Below, one piece after another: positions 1 to 13,500 of a DNA stretch of 64,000 nt (within the stretch, counting starts at the first letter, position 1; each line of letters begins with the position of its first letter). This DNA is from Phyto melanocephala (Eukaryota > Arthropoda > Insecta > Diptera > Rhinophoridae). Location of the stretch: the NCBI GenBank assembly GCA_941918925.1, contig OW799235.1, forward strand, positions 107,649,947-107,713,946. The letters are read 5' to 3'. The position numbers were made by a program, and so were the translations under genes. The notes under the pieces were generated by a model. The model ran no database searches. It was not told the origin of the DNA and was given only the letters and a program-made list of their open reading frames with translations.

Positions 1-696
1 ATGAACCATCTAGTTTATAGTTGAATATAATTAATTTAAGTTTAATTACTATGAGTTAGTGTTTTTGATTGGTATAACTTTTTTAATAAACTGACATCAA
101 CCTGCTGTTTTTAAAAGCTGACAAGTTACTAAATGAGATTTAAGTTTTTTTTTCGTGCTCTCTTATCTTAGTAGGGCTGCCAGATTTGTGTTACTAACCC
201 CAAATTAGGGAAATTTTTGTTGCTAAAGGGCAACAAAAAATTTGAAAAATTTCTAACCGGCAATTGTTTATGACATTTGAAAATATTTATTTATTGTTAA
301 ATTGACGATTCATTTTTAATTGTATCGGCATTAAATTTGTATAAGTATACAAAATGTTTTATTTATTCTTGTTTGTTGTAACTCTGACTAAAATATTTAC
401 TAAGAGTTATTTAAATTCTGTGTTAAACCCCTTATCTACATTAGACATGAAATGGTGTTTAAAATTGACTAAATAAATAGAAATCAAAAAATTCCATGAA
501 CTTTTGACATTGAACATGAGGGGACGACTCCACGGCAATATTTATTTCCGAACATAAGCAATAACCTGGGCAAAATAACAGTAAAAAAATGTTTTTTTGC
601 CAGCTTATGTTTTGAGGTGTACACACGTACTGTGTATTGGATACAGTTTAAAAAAATTCGTTTTGAATTGTTCTTTTGGTATGCGAATAAAAATAT
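1..696. other. non-coding AT-rich DNA
   Basis: No supported gene, RNA or repeat boundary. The open frame at 484-744 overlaps the start of the TIR element and has no family resemblance. Confidence 0.6.
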
Positions 697-1428
697 ACTT
701 AAAGAAAAAACATGGTTGTGGTAATCATAATTAAAAAGCAACATACTATGATTTAATAATGATTGTGGTCAAACATCAAATGGTTGTCAGTTGTCATTAT
801 TATGTTTAATTAAAATAACGTTCAATAATCACTTTATGACTACAAATGGATTATATTTGCCCTTTTCTAAAGCAAATTATTGTTATTTTTTGCATTAGTT
901 ATACTGATTGCACTCATCTTGTGAAGAACAAATTTTTTTTGAATACTGTCTTTTTACGTGTATATTTTCTTTTTTAAAAAATTTTCTATAGTTTTTTCAC
1001 ATGTAAAACTTTAAATTAATAATATTTATTCAGCAAGAAAAAGAACAGTTAAAAAGAAATTGTTATTACAAAAAAAAAAAAAAAAAAAATACAATTATAG
1101 CTTGATTGCGTTGTAAGCATAATAATGTTTCAGCTATCATTTAATGATTAATTTTAATTTCAAATGCTTTTAAATAAAATGTTATTTTTGCAAAGACGTG
1201 ATACTTTTTTTCATCATAATATTTCAAAACATAAAATTTTTAAAGAACAACCCTATCGAAGTTCTTATGAAAAGTAAACTCAAATAAGTGATAAAATAAT
1301 GAATATGTATATAATAACAAAATAATATAAAAAGAACAATTACTTGTTTTCGATAACCAAATAATGTTATATTAAACTATAATATGACTGCCGTGATCAT
1401 GTAGTAATCTTGGGTTTTCGTTGTGTTT
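697..1428. mobile_element. older copy of the 49103 element
   Basis: AAAGAAAAAACATGGTTGTG near 701, TTGTCATTATTATGTTTAAT, TTTATTCAGCAAGAAAAAGA and the end ATGACTGCCGTGATCATGT all align with 49103-49778 in the same order and orientation. The terminal CACGCAAAG is lost on the left and altered on the right (TTTTCGTTGTG), and a 20-base A-run has grown at 1071-1089. Confidence 0.65.
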
Positions 1429-2896
1429 TTTATATATTTTTTTTGTCCTTTTCTTGTTACAATAATAATTAAAACTTGACAGTTTATGTTTAACATTATT
1501 TTTTTTTAAATAAATTTAAATTATTTTTTCGCAACAAAATTACAAATAATATTCTTGCGGTCCTCACGTGAACATATTATGTTTTCAATAGACTGACAGT
1601 TGAGTATATAATTATTTCGAAGTTCATTGTGCGTGAAAACCCCTAGTGAGGTTAAATTTTAGAGAATTACTTAAAGTAAGTTTACTACTTCTGATTTTTA
1701 ATTTGCTTGGCTTTTAACACTACAACCATATCATCTTACAAATTAAACCCAATTTGTATTTGAAGCTAGAATACAAAATACTAAAACAAAGTCAATTCAA
1801 TAAATATTATAGATTTACTAGAACATCAAAAAATATTTATAAAATAGTAATTCTAAATTGTAGCTTGATAAGCAAAGAAATCTTAATATTTCAAGAAAGT
1901 CATTTCCAGGAAAAAAAAAGCACAATTGCTATATTCGACTGTGCCAAATCTTAATAACCCTTCACATAAATGCTACGCTACTACAAGCATATGCATTCTA
2001 GGCAAGTAAATAATTTTTACGAAAAATTTGGCATATCAACACGAGGTGGCAAATATTGTACAATTATTTCGGTTCAAACATGTTTCTTAAAACTTTATTT
2101 TTTTTTTATAATTAAAACAACATTTTTGAAGAAATGTTGGTTTTATAATGGGTCCTTTTTATGCTCTATAGACACTCCTGTGATGGGTTTAAAAAACGTG
2201 CAGTTGGGAATTTTTAGAGATTTCTTTTTTAATTATGGAAAAATAAAAACAAGTATCTGGCTGCCCAGTATCTGAGCTTCATTGATTCTCGTGCTGTTTT
2301 TCTATTTATTGAGTATCAACTGATATTTTGCATAATCAGCGCTGCCAGACAATTTGGAAAGAAAGTCGATATTTTGACAATTTTTGAAACAAAAAACGCT
2401 AATACGTTGTGAGATGTGCCAAAATAAATAAACTCTTAATTATATGCAGTTAAAAAACTATTACATAAAATGTATATATGTATATTTCTTACACTTACTT
2501 ACTTACTTATTAGGAAGATGTAATTAGGGTGTTGTGGCATCTGATTGCTATCAGGAATGGATTTTAAGACGACGTGCAAATTACATTTGTGGCATGAATT
2601 TTGTTATTATTTTATATTACGAGTTCGAAATAACAGCTTGATTCAGCATTAAAATAAAGCACTGATATTCATGCGATAAATGTAATTTTTTTGTTTTCGA
2701 AGTTATGACAGCATTTTGACAGTTTTTTTTAGAAACTTTAAAGATTTCATTGTCATATTATTTTAAAAATTGAAGCAGCGACAAAAAGTTCCTGCATTTT
2801 TAAAATATGTTTTAAGAGCTTATGAACAAATTATGTAAATGATAGCTTGTGGCCGCGGTTTCGCCTGCGTAATTATCGGGATAAAAGGTAGTCTTA
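1429..2896. other. non-coding AT-rich DNA
   Basis: Short open frames at 1754-1954 and 1970-2275 are AT-biased and not recognisable. A tandem CTTA run (ACTTACTTACTTACTTA) lies near 2491-2507. Nothing else is seen. Confidence 0.55.
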
Positions 2897-2904
2897 GTAT
2901 TAAC

Positions 2905-3698
2905 CGGTGTAAAACCCGGTTTTTTCCTCTTTCTGCTGGCGGTTTTTTCTAAATGTTGATTTTTCGAATATTAAATACACCGGTTTTTTTAACCAATCGT
3001 ACCATAGTATATTTAGTATGCGAAAAGTTTCCAAAAATCAGAAAATAAAAACTATTAAATATTCTTCCATAATAATACAAGAAATTTATTTGTCGTTTAA
3101 AAAACAAATGTAAAATAAGAAAAAAATAATTGAGCTTTAATATTATTTTTTATAGCATAAACTTAGCTGATCGATCACTTTTAGGTTACAATAAAGAAAA
3201 ACCAACAATCGCTCCTTCCAGATCCTAATTTTAACTAATGGCATTGATAAATTTAAACTAAACCATCGAACAAACTAGTTTATGCCTATATTTGTATGTC
3301 TGTCAGGGGTATAAGAAAGAATTTTTAAAATTAAATTTTAAAGATTTTCTCCCTAGCCTTTAAAATGTATTTCAAATTACAGAAATCATTTTAAACAAAA
3401 TACGTTAGTGGATATTAATTTTAAAGATTTATCTAGCCTTATAAAAAGTCTTACTTATTTATGTATTAATTTTTTGTAGTTATAAATTTTATTTGTAAAG
3501 AGTACTTTTTGTCCTTAAATTCAACCAATTAAAACCAAATTAGTCAATATAATTTTTATTATATTTTTTTTTACAATATTTCTTAATTTTTTCTTTAAAT
3601 AATATATTTTATACATTCGAACCGGTTTTTTTTAAATTCTAAATTTCAAACTATTTGAAAACCGGTTACTTAAAAAATTCGAATAATCGATCACCCTA
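2905..3698. mobile_element. larger copy of the hAT-like ACCGGTTT element
   Basis: The right end AATCGATCACCCTA matches the terminal repeat of 27959-28245, and the flanks share GTATTAAC (2897-2904 and 3699-3706), part of an 11-base match. The left end has diverged but the next 90 bases (CTGGCGGTTTTTTCTAAATG, then TTCGAAT) align with the inverted copy at 28 kb. It is about 794 bp, non-coding. Confidence 0.65.
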
Positions 3699-4068
3699 GT
3701 ATTAACCTAGGTTTTTATTTATATGTTTGTCAAATTTAATTTAATTCCACTTAGCCATTTTTGGGTGATTGAGTTTTAGATTTGCTTAGAAAATAAAAAT
3801 AATACCACATTCATTTTGTTCCGTACAGCCGTTTTTGCGTGATTGAGTAACAAATATCCGAATATACAAACATTCACTTTTTTATATTAGTAGGATGCAC
3901 TAAACCTTTAAAAAAAATTGAAGAAATTTAAAGCAAATTTTTTGATTCGCAAAGTTTAGTCTGTTCTCATACTGAGAGGGAAAAACATGTATTTGCTTTA
4001 ACTTCCAGTCCTTAGTAATTATGTTGAACATATAAAATATCAAAACTACCAATAACTGCCACTTTTTA

Positions 4069-4879
4069 TACCCTTCACACAGTGAAAAAGGCTATATATA
4101 GGTTTGTCATTCCGTGTGAAATTTCTACAATTTTCATTTCCGACCCCATAAAGTGTATATTTTCTGAAAGCTTATGAATAGGGGAGTCGATTAAGCCCTG
4201 TCAGTCTGTCCGTCTGACCGTCTGTCCGTGTGTATGTTGAAATCAACTTTTTGAAGCCCCCCGACATAGGTTGGACCCGGGTAAGGTATTAAAATATCAG
4301 AAATATTCGGGAGTAGATCGGTATTGAAAATCAGAAACATCGGTACATAAACAACTGAGATATGAGCAAAAACCCACGACCACCTCGATTTTTTTTCACA
4401 AAAACAACATTACAACAACAACATACATACATACAAACGTGTATACTGGTTAGAGAAAACGTGGCATCGAATCCCAACTGAGGCAAAAAAAATTTTTTTT
4501 AATTTTTTAAAAAATTTTTTTTTTAATTTTTTTTATTTATTTTTTTATTTTTTATTTAATATATTATTTATATATTATTATTTTTTTTTAATTTTTTTTA
4601 TTTTTTTTTTAAATTTTTTTTAATTTTTTTTTTGTTTTATATATGTATATTATATATATAATAATTTTTTTTTTTTAATTTTTTTTTAAATTTTTTTTTT
4701 TTAATTTTTTTTTTTAAATTTTTTTTTTAATTTTTTTTTTTTTTTGTTTTTTTAACATACATACGTGTACGTATTTCATATGGGATGAATGGTGATACAA
4801 GCAACTGTTATTGCATGACTACACGTTGTGAAGGGTATATAAGATTCGGCATGGCCGAATATAGCACTCTTACTTGTTT
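4069..4879 (-). mobile_element. Helentron/DINE-1-like interspersed repeat, reverse orientation
   Basis: It contains TTTCCGACCCCATAAAGTGT, GGGGAGTCGATTAAGCCCTG and repeated GTCTGTCCGTCTG. This block is typical of DINE-1/INE-1 (Helentron-derived) repeats in flies. At its right end is the perfect hairpin ATTCGGC-ATG-GCCGAAT at 4845-4861, followed by ATAGCACTCTTACTTGTT. Between them is a ~260-bp stretch made only of A and T runs (4490-4750). The family name is inferred from known dipteran repeats, not from a search. Confidence 0.6.
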
Positions 4880-5028
4880 AATTGAAATTTGTATTCATAG
4901 TGGGATTTTTCCAACTTCAGAGTAAAAATCAACAAAATGAACAGATAATAGTTAAACGTCGCTGGCTGCTATGTGTGCAATATCAACTAAAAATTAAAAA
5001 AAAATTAAGTACAAAAAATAAAGAAACA

Positions 5029-5287
5029 ATATATCTGTGGCTTGGAGCTAAAAGGGCCAATGTCAAAATATTTACTTTTGAGAAAATTGGAATTGAACTT
5101 TAACTTTTATGGGTGCTCTCAAAGTGACATTGGCCAGCATTTTATTTATGAAGCTGTTCTGGGTTAAGTATGACTTAAGCTGTTTTACCATAATGAAAAA
5201 GAGCAAGAATACAAATCTAATGCAATGATTAACTCCAAAGAGCAAAAAAGTAACATTGGCCCTTTTAGCTTCAAGCCACAGATATAT
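5029..5287. mobile_element. MITE of the CTGTGGCTTGGAGC family, copy 1
   Basis: The ends ATATATCTGTGGCTTGGAGC and, on the other strand, ATATATCTGTGGCTTGAAGC match for about 37 bases through TAAAAGGGCCAATGT. It is 259 bp with no coding capacity. The flanking AT repeats suggest a TA or TATA target. Confidence 0.8.
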
Positions 5288-7299
5288 GAGATACATTTTT
5301 TCGCCGTTATTTTTATCTTACTTAGTTTTTAAATAAAAATTAGCGAACCAACTAAAAGCTTTTAATAAATTTGCCACCCGATATGGCAACTTCGAAGCCA
5401 TTGCCTAATCTTGAGGTTTTAAGCTTTAAATACATTCAAATCAAAACAGTCGTAATTAAATCTAAATATTTACATATTATCATAATTTTTTGCTAATTTT
5501 TTTGTTGTTTATTGTTAAAAAAAAAACAATTTTTTGTTGTATTTGCTTATACATAATAGTTCATATTGAAATCAAAGGTCTGCTTAACGACTACTAAAGG
5601 TGTGAACAAGCTTATTTTGTGAATTTTTTATTAAAACACGTTCTTCCCCCTGACTGTCGTGCGTTCGATAATTTATCTTACTGTCAATGAGACCGTATAG
5701 TTGTTGTTATTGCTGCTTTCTTTGTGTTATCCAAAGTGTGTTAAATATATAAATGTTGTCGTTATAATTATGTAATTGGCTGTTTTACGAGTCTTCAGTC
5801 ACTTGTTCCGCCTTTTCATTTATTAAATTTGGTACAATAAAGTTTTTTGGTTATTTTGTTATTTCCTTTGTTGGATTTACTGTTTTAAGTTTTTTTGTTG
5901 GTTTAATTTTTGCATGCTTATTTTCTTTTTGTTTTGTTTACATGAATTTTCTTTATTCTTTTTTTAAAGTCGTTTTGTTTGTTGTAACAACTACATAAAT
6001 ATGCCTGGAGTACCAACAATACTTATACACAACTTTTCGTTTTGTATATTTGTAGAGTTTATGTTTATTGTTTTTTGCTACTAGTTTTACGTGATTTTAC
6101 TTGATTTCTATGAATTTTCATTTATTGAATGTCGTGGCAGTCATTGTTGTCGTTGTTGTCATCGACATTGTTTGTTTATGGGGCATGCTAAGTAGGCTTG
6201 ATGTTCTTTTTATATTTTTTAAATAAATAAATAAATAGTTACTTTGGGTACTTAATAAATTGTATGATTGTAAATGGTAATGAAAATGTTGAGATAAGAA
6301 TCTTTATATTAATAGACATAGAAAAAAGTTTGTGTTGTGTCACTTTTCAAACATATTGCGTGCACAGCATAAGTAGTGTTAGATATGATATAATCAAAGT
6401 TTATATGGGAGAGTGTGTAAGATAAAATTTATAGAAATATTTAGACAAAAGTACTTTATTGGGTAAATAAAAGTAACGGCTTCCACTTTTCGACAGGGAT
6501 TAAAAATTTAATGGTTGTTTTTTCCGGCAACTCTACTAATTTTTATACTCCTTTTGCTTTTTATTATGAACAGAGATGCCAGAGATTTTTTTTAGTTTTT
6601 ACATAACTTGGTAGCTTGTTTAGTTTGCTTAAATTTTTTAAGTTTTTGGTAGAATATGACTATTTTTAGTTAAATAACTTAAAGTTAAGATATTTTGTGA
6701 AAAGTGAAAGTGAAAACTTTAATAATTGGGGGATTCACAGTAGTGTCATAAAGTCATATGTCCTATAATAATAGCATGAAAAATTCAGACTATTGTGAAC
6801 AACCCCCCATAATTAAGTGTGCTATTTTGAATTTAAATCAGCTGATGTAAAACAATTATAAAAATAAATATTTTCTTTCATAATGCCAAAAACAAGTAAA
6901 AAAACAAAATAATAGCCAGTTTGTGCGAAAAGTACATTTTAGATGTTGTAATGGCAAACTCAAGTAAATAAATTACAAATAAATTAAATTTTGTTTGATA
7001 AACAAAAACAGCAGAGTCCTTAGCCGATCTTATTTGACGCCACCAGTGATTTGTTATCAAAAATTAGCAACTGCGCTCAAAATTGGATGTCGGCCCGATA
7101 AAATTATACAATGAACGGCGACAGCTTACAAAAACTGTTGCGGCTTGGCTTAGCCGGCTTACCCGCTTAGCACAGGTCTCTGCTTATTAAATATGACAGC
7201 ACAATAAACATAGCGTACAAAGTTCTATTATTATAAGACACCTTTTGTTTGTAAAGCAACAACAACATTCTTAAACCATTGTAAAATTTTACGACAATA
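5288..7299. other. non-coding AT-rich DNA
   Basis: No coding signal in either strand. A TGTTGTCGTTGTTGTC run at 6143-6160 is simple sequence. The 6878-7060 minus frame is not recognisable. Confidence 0.55.
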
Positions 7300-7342
7300 G
7301 GACAATATGACATGATAAGACACCTTGTGAATCACCCAACTG
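7300..7342. mobile_element. solo end of a relative of the GGTGAATTC MITE
   Basis: GATAAGACACCTTGTGAATC then ACCC; on the other strand this reads GGGTGATTCACAAGGTGTCT, close to the 62504 family end. A partial direct repeat, ATAAGACACCTT, occurs at about 7234. No partner end is recognisable, so the copy is truncated. A Helitron begins eight bases to the right. Confidence 0.4.
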
Positions 7343-7349
7343 TATTTTA

Positions 7350-7960
7350 CTAGTTGACCCGGCAAACGTTGCTTTGCCATATAAATTATTTCTAGGAAAT
7401 ATTTTTTTCTCAATACAAATAACTAACTTACTCTTAGTACATAAAAAACAACGTAAACCATATGTGTTCTACGGTACGCAGATATATCTTAGTTTAAAAT
7501 TTCATCAAAGTCGTTACGTTACTTAGGTGAGGCATAAATTGTCCCTTGGGGTGAGTTACCCTGAAATTAAGCAGTTTGCAAAATAGATGTTGGCTGATTC
7601 TCAAACGTTTATTTCTGCATTGGCTGGACTATAAATTGTGTACAATTTGAAGAAAAATACTAAAAACTATGTCGCTGCAAGTACATACTTTAAAAAATGT
7701 GGGCGTTAAAGTAGGCGTAGTAAAAAAAAAATATTCTATTAACCATACCAGAGCCTTAGTTATATTATGTGAAAATTTGAAGAAGATCGGTCCAGCAGTC
7801 TGGCCTACCTGTGAGGGCGTGAAAAAAGGCGTGGCGTTGAGGGGTAAGAAAAATAGATGTTGGCTGATTCTCAGACCAATCCGATATATACCCGGAATTT
7901 CATGAAAGTCGGTTGAGTCATTTCGGAGGAGGATATTAAAAAAATATACAAATGTTCTTA
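7350..7960 (-). mobile_element. non-autonomous Helitron, minus orientation, older copy
   Basis: Same family as 45105-45640: TAGTTGACCCGGCAAACGTT followed by GCTTTGCC at the 3' end (CTAG at 7350-7353), then shared blocks such as AATAGATGTTGGCTGATTCT and GGCGTGGCGTTGAGGGG. The tract AAATAGATGTTGGCTGATTC occurs twice (7583 and 7850 regions), so the copy has an internal duplication. An 78-codon open frame at 7669-7905 is only repeat sequence. Confidence 0.65.
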
Positions 7961-10900
7961 AAAATTTGTATTAAAATGTAATGCACGAGATCTCTTTATT
8001 TACACTGGAATTTTTAAAATGTAGTAAAATAAAAAAAACTTTAAGTGTATGAAGAATTAGTGACATCAAAAACATTATTTTTTCAACAAGAATGTATTTT
8101 AAAACATTTGAACACTTCTGTTATATTAAATATAAATTAAAATTAAAACTACTATAAAGTTTAATTTAAACAAAGTATAAATATAACTTTTTTAATATCT
8201 CTTTTTATTTATTTTAAAATATCTATTTTTGTTACCTCAATCATTGAACTTATACAAAGAACTGTAATTTAAGAAAATGGTCCGATTTTCTAGGCTTTGG
8301 TCCGTTTTTAAGTTAAATTTGGTAGAAAATTTATTTTCGTTGAGTCATTCCTGATCATGAATAAAGTTACCTGAGAAGATAAATGTTATTGACTTATCGT
8401 TTAATCTCTTTGTTCGTTTACTAACTTTTAATTCCTAATGTTGTTGTTATTAGTACGTGCCTATGAATTTTAATTGTTGTTTGTGCAAATTCTTTAAAAT
8501 TTCTCTTTCACTAACGTCCGTATACATTTGTATGTTTTAGAAACAACGTTCATTCTTCGCCAAAAATTTTTAAATAATATTTTATGCAGAAAAACGATTT
8601 TGTTGTTATTAGTGTGGACCGGCTTTTATTTTACGAATTTTATCAAACTTTTTTCTTGCACTATTTAATGTATTTAAAAGACCATAATCTTTAAAAGTCT
8701 TAAATACATTTACATTATGCATACATAGAAATATTTGTGTTTGTTTTTGTAATGCAATTGTTAACAAATTTAGTTTACCAGTATTATTGTTCAATATTTA
8801 TACAATTGTGGTCATAAAATAACTAGAAAATATTTTTTTTAATCAAAAGATTACATTATGCTATAAAGTACCTAAATTAATATTCATATCGCATTCTGTC
8901 AACCCAATTTTTCATAACTCTTTCGCTTAAATTAGAATGCATTTTACCAATAACACGTTTAATATTAGTCTTTAATTGTTGTTGATTATCGAAATACTGT
9001 AGCAGTAAAAAAAATTATTAGAACCGTTACTAGTACAAATCCATTACCATTCAAATCTATTATCATAAATACTTCGTTATCATTGTGTATGTTTTTATAG
9101 GTACATACCCTGCAGAAAGCCTGGGGTCAAGTGTCTCCAAGTCACCACTTTTGTCAACTATTTTGGTGATCTTTTGGCGCTATTATCAATAAAACGTTTA
9201 CACTTTTACATATTAAAATGCAAAACAGAAAAGTTGCTAAAAATGTTAATTAGAATTATTTTAGATGATAAACTGTAGTTTACTTTTACATTTGAAAATA
9301 ATATTTTAATTTAATGATGTAAAAAGTACCAAAAGTGAAGACTAGAATTACTGGAGTTAAATGGTGAATATCTGGTGCCAATGTCGCCATATGGTCCCAT
9401 AAGAACTACCTAGTCAGCAGTTCTAACATCACTATTGGCTTTTCAATGACAAGCACATGTTAAATATCTATAGCTTGGGTATATTCGGTCAGTAGTACAG
9501 GTGACACAGTCTATAGTGAGTAAGTACTGTTTCACTATTGACATTTCCTGCATGGTGCTTTTGTAGTTCATTTATGTACATACATGATTTCTTACTAAAA
9601 AGTGACATTTTTTAATCAAATCTCCTTTAAAATGTTTAGCTTTTATTTTTGTTAAAATTTCAAACTTTTTGGTTAACCACGAACATGAAACACTGGTTCT
9701 CATTACTCCAAATTCTTCAATTATGTTTGTTTAATAAAGAAAAAAAAAAAAATATAAAAAAGTAAAAAATAAATAAAATATTGCTAAACATCAGTGAACG
9801 TTATAAACAATATTTAAATATGAAGAATAATTTTGATAGAACAATTTTGAAACGATCTTGCAGCGTATAGCGTATATAGTATGCCATTTATACTACAATG
9901 AACAAAATTAGATAAAGAACTTCAGAAAATAATAGGGAAACCCCTATAAAATAAACAAAACTAAAATTGTCTTTTAATAATACCCTGTTATACCCTGTAA
10001 TAGGCCCACAACAAAATAAAAGACAGTAAAGAAGTCATACTTTTTTGCGCTTTCCTAATTAAAACATTTCGAAAAAAGTTTGAGGAGTCATTTATGTGAC
10101 CTAAGGTGAACATGCATAAGTTAGCATATGCGTTAGAGTGACCAGGGGACAACTATTCCCCTTTTCAGCAACCCTCTTAGAATTTTTTTTACTACAATAT
10201 TGTATTTGAATATATTCTACCCTCTGTAGCTTGTCTTTAAGCAACGAGCAGCATGGTTTAACGTCGTATAATCAAGGCTAAAAATTGGCTATATTTTGAC
10301 ATCGATTTTTTGCGGCTACCCTAATATGCATTTATAAGCATTTTTATGCATTTTTAAAAAAATATTGAAAAAAAAAGTTTGTTTCACATGTTGTGCTTTG
10401 GAATTAAATTGTAAGAATTTTCGTTTTGCAATTGTACTTGTATTGTTAATATTTATGACATAGACACAATCACAAACGTACACAAACATTTACTGCCATA
10501 TACCCCTATAAATAATACAAAGAATTTTTCGTTTTATTGTATTTTATTGTATTGCACACAGAAGTATATCAATTCTATATTTATAGTCTCTTTAAAAATT
10601 CAGTTTTTATTATAAAAATAATTGTATCCAAATAATAATGCATAGAAACAAAATACACATTCATACGCACATGTATAAAATTCTGAACAAAACACTTTAG
10701 AAATATTGGTATGCATGTGTACGGATTGTTTTTTAATAAATTATAATGCAGAAAATCTTTTGCTTCATTAAATATTATTCATTTTGTTAGTTGTGTGTGT
10801 GTGTGTATGCGTAACAATGAATGTTTTATTTGGTACAAAGGAACTAATAAATAATAAAATTAGACAAAAATTCAATTGAAAAGAATTATTGTTCTTATTT

Positions 10901-11287
10901 TTTAAAATTTTTTTTTTAGTTTTTGGCATAACTCGCATAGTTCTTAAAAATAGTATTATTTACAGGTTATCTCAATTAAACTGCCTAAAATGCTTCTTCA
11001 GAAAAAACAAATAAAAAAATTAAAAGAATTAAACCTTTTGAAATTAAATTTTGTCTAAACATCTGCATCGTCTAATCAACTACAAGGTGGGCCAAAGTCA
11101 TAGTGGAGCTCAAAAATTTAATAACGTTTTCATTAATATTTTTTTTATTTGTCAATAAATCTGGAAGAGCTGGGTCACTTAAATGACTCCCATAGCTTCT
11201 CAATGATGGGATCGTTTTAAAACATTTTCAGTATCGTCTTTCAAAATTTATGGCTGTAGCTCTTGAATTTCTGCATCAGTGTCGGCT
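7961..11287. other. non-coding AT-rich DNA
   Basis: About 3.3 kb without a recognisable gene or transposon. A GT run lies at 10792-10806. The 8609-8794 minus frame does not resemble a protein family I know. Confidence 0.55.
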
Positions 11288-11900
11288 TTGAGTTCAATTA
11301 TTTACCCTTATTCTGTTTGGCGATGGCAATACAAGACGACGTCGTTTATTTTATCGTTTGTTCTAAATCCCCAAATATTGCCATTTATCCATGACTGTCA
11401 GCACATGTGTGATATTTTGTAAAAAATTTTGATGTTGCCTTAAATTGCCGTTGATATTGTTGTTTGTGATTTTGGTGTCGTCTTGTGTAAAAAAAAAAAA
11501 TTTTAAAAGAATGAAGAAATTAAAAATACAAAATAAAATAAAAAAAGTGCATATAAAGTAAAAAATAAAAAAAAAATTACACACCCCAACCACTTTGAAA
11601 ATTTAGTGGAAGAGTTGGTAAAAATTCCATCACTTGCCCGAGGTTTTCGTAAAGGCACTGTTCCTACTAATTTTATGGACATTTTGATTTTAATTTTTTT
11701 AATTTGTTTTAATTTATATTTTTTTTACAAAATTTTTGTTTTTATGGCAACAGTTTTACAAAAAGACATTATCGATAACAGGCAACGTCGTCATAAGACT
11801 TTAAGGGAATACCAAATTAGTATTGATGTTGTGTTAAAGTGATATTGCCTCCAAATCAACGTCGATGTTGCTGTCGCCAAACAGAATCAAATTGTCAAAT
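11288..11900. mobile_element. possible ~610-bp TIR element, decayed
   Basis: ATTCTGTTTGGCGATGGCAA near 11309 is inverted as TTGCTGTCGCCAAACAGAAT near 11869-11888, and the arms continue with ACGACGT/ACGTCGA-like bases. The centre contains long T and A runs. The open frames at 11363-11593 and 11606-11842 are low-complexity and not supported as genes. Confidence 0.45.
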
Positions 11901-11969
11901 TGTTTCATTTGATGTCTATACTAGCTCTCTTGGTTATACAGAAACTGATAAAATCGATTTTCGTTTGTA

Positions 11970-12332
11970 ATGTGTAGGAAAAAGACCGAAGCTTATATCT
12001 TATGCTTATATCTCACTTCAACCGATTTTTGGTCGTGTTTATTTGCTCACTTATCAAGCGATCATGTTGATTTTGAATGCTAATATGTTTCCGAATTTTT
12101 CTGATATTTTGATACTACACATGGATCTTGGCGACATCTGGGGGTTTCAAAAAACTAATTAATTTAACATACATAAGGACAGACGGCCACTGCGCAATAG
12201 ACTTCCCTATTCACAAGCTTTCAGAAAAATTTATTTTATGGAAAATGAATATTTTAATATTTTCACACGGAATGACAAACCTATGTATATAGTATACCCT
12301 TACATTCTTTGTGAAGGGTATAATGAGCTTCA
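11970..12332 (+). mobile_element. partial Helentron/DINE-like repeat
   Basis: It keeps the CTTATATCTCACTTCAACCG block, CTTCCCTATTCACAAGCTTT, TCACACGGAATGACAAACCT and a closing GTGAAGGGTATAATG. The hairpin end and A/T tract are absent. Confidence 0.5.
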
Positions 12333-12812
12333 GTACTTTATTATCAGATTTTCAATAAAATCAATTTTATTTCTGGCTACCTGCTCAAATTTAATTATAA
12401 AATTTACAGGGGACAATATTAAACCTTTTTTTTTTAATGCTCCGTAGTGACGGATAAACAATTCCTAGCTGAGCATAATGCCTTCTTAAAAATGTTTCTA
12501 GTGTTTTGTTACCAATCTTGTCAATAAGTTTAATATTTTCCGCAGTGCAAATTAAACGTGTTCTGAATCATTGCTTCAGTGAACAAAGATGTTTAGCAAA
12601 TAATTGATCGCTGATTTAAATTATGAAATTCTTTATAATGGTTCTTTGTTTAGTGGCGAATCCCTCCATTATTTACACTCCAGGAGAAAAAAATTAAAAA
12701 CAGGATGTTTTTTATAGAGGTAATGAATTTTAAATTGGCAACACTTTTTTAACTGGCGGCCATTTTGTCAAGTGTTAAGAGATTTCTTTTAAGGTTAGTT
12801 AAGCATTTCAAC

Positions 12813-13500
12813 ATGAATAGACTGATGCCTAAACAACGCTTCAAAGTTGTGAAAATTTGCTATTAATCGCCTTTGTTCTGTATTCCGAGTGAAATTAAAT
12901 CACTCGGAATTGCCATTGTAGTGTTATTGTTTATAACAACTTGGTTTTGATAAAAAAAAAAAAAACGTATCGCTCACTACGTCCATTTCACAGTAAACAA
13001 AATCGTCCATCACTTTCGTTTGATATGTTAATAAACAAAACTGCCGTATTTGATGTGATGATAATCCGGAAGTTTATGTTAAGGCACCGTTACATAAAAA
13101 AAACTGAGTTTGGTGTGCTTTATGTCCTGGTGGGAATCTTTGGTCCGTACTTCTTTTAAAACAATGCTGGTCAGAACGTTACAGTGGTGGTCGCCATACA
13201 GCCATTACTACTGACTTTTTCGTTGATCAATTGAACAACCATAATGTAAAGGTGTTGTAGTTTTTACAAGACGGCGCAACATGTCACACAGCTTGTGCCA
13301 CAACTGATTTATTGAAGAAAACGTTTGGTAACCCCATAGTTTCAGGCTTCGTACTGATGAATATCGTCCTCCAAAATTGTGCGATTTAAAGCCCCAAGAC
13401 TATTTTCTGTGTCGATATGTAAAGTCGCTTGTGTACGCCAATAAGCCCGAAACGATTGACCAATTGGCGGACAACATCCAAATTATACTAAGTACGAGCC
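12813..13500 (+). pseudogene. decayed mariner-type transposase
   Basis: Pieces of one protein are readable in shifting frames: MNRLMPKQRFKVVKICY near 12813, TYRSLRPFHSKQNRPS near 12967, YFFKNNAGQNVTV near 13149, LQDGATCHTACATTDLLKKT near 13266 (with the catalytic D) and PQDYFLCRYVKSLVYANKPE near 13393. The order and motifs match a mariner-like DDD transposase with an N-terminal DNA-binding region. Several frameshifts and stops (for example at the TAA around 13158) make it non-functional. Confidence 0.75.

Noticed and set aside
4490..4750. A/T-only tract as an origin or matrix-attachment site
   Set aside because: The same tract occurs at the same place in other copies of the repeat, so it belongs to the element; no independent evidence for a chromosomal function.
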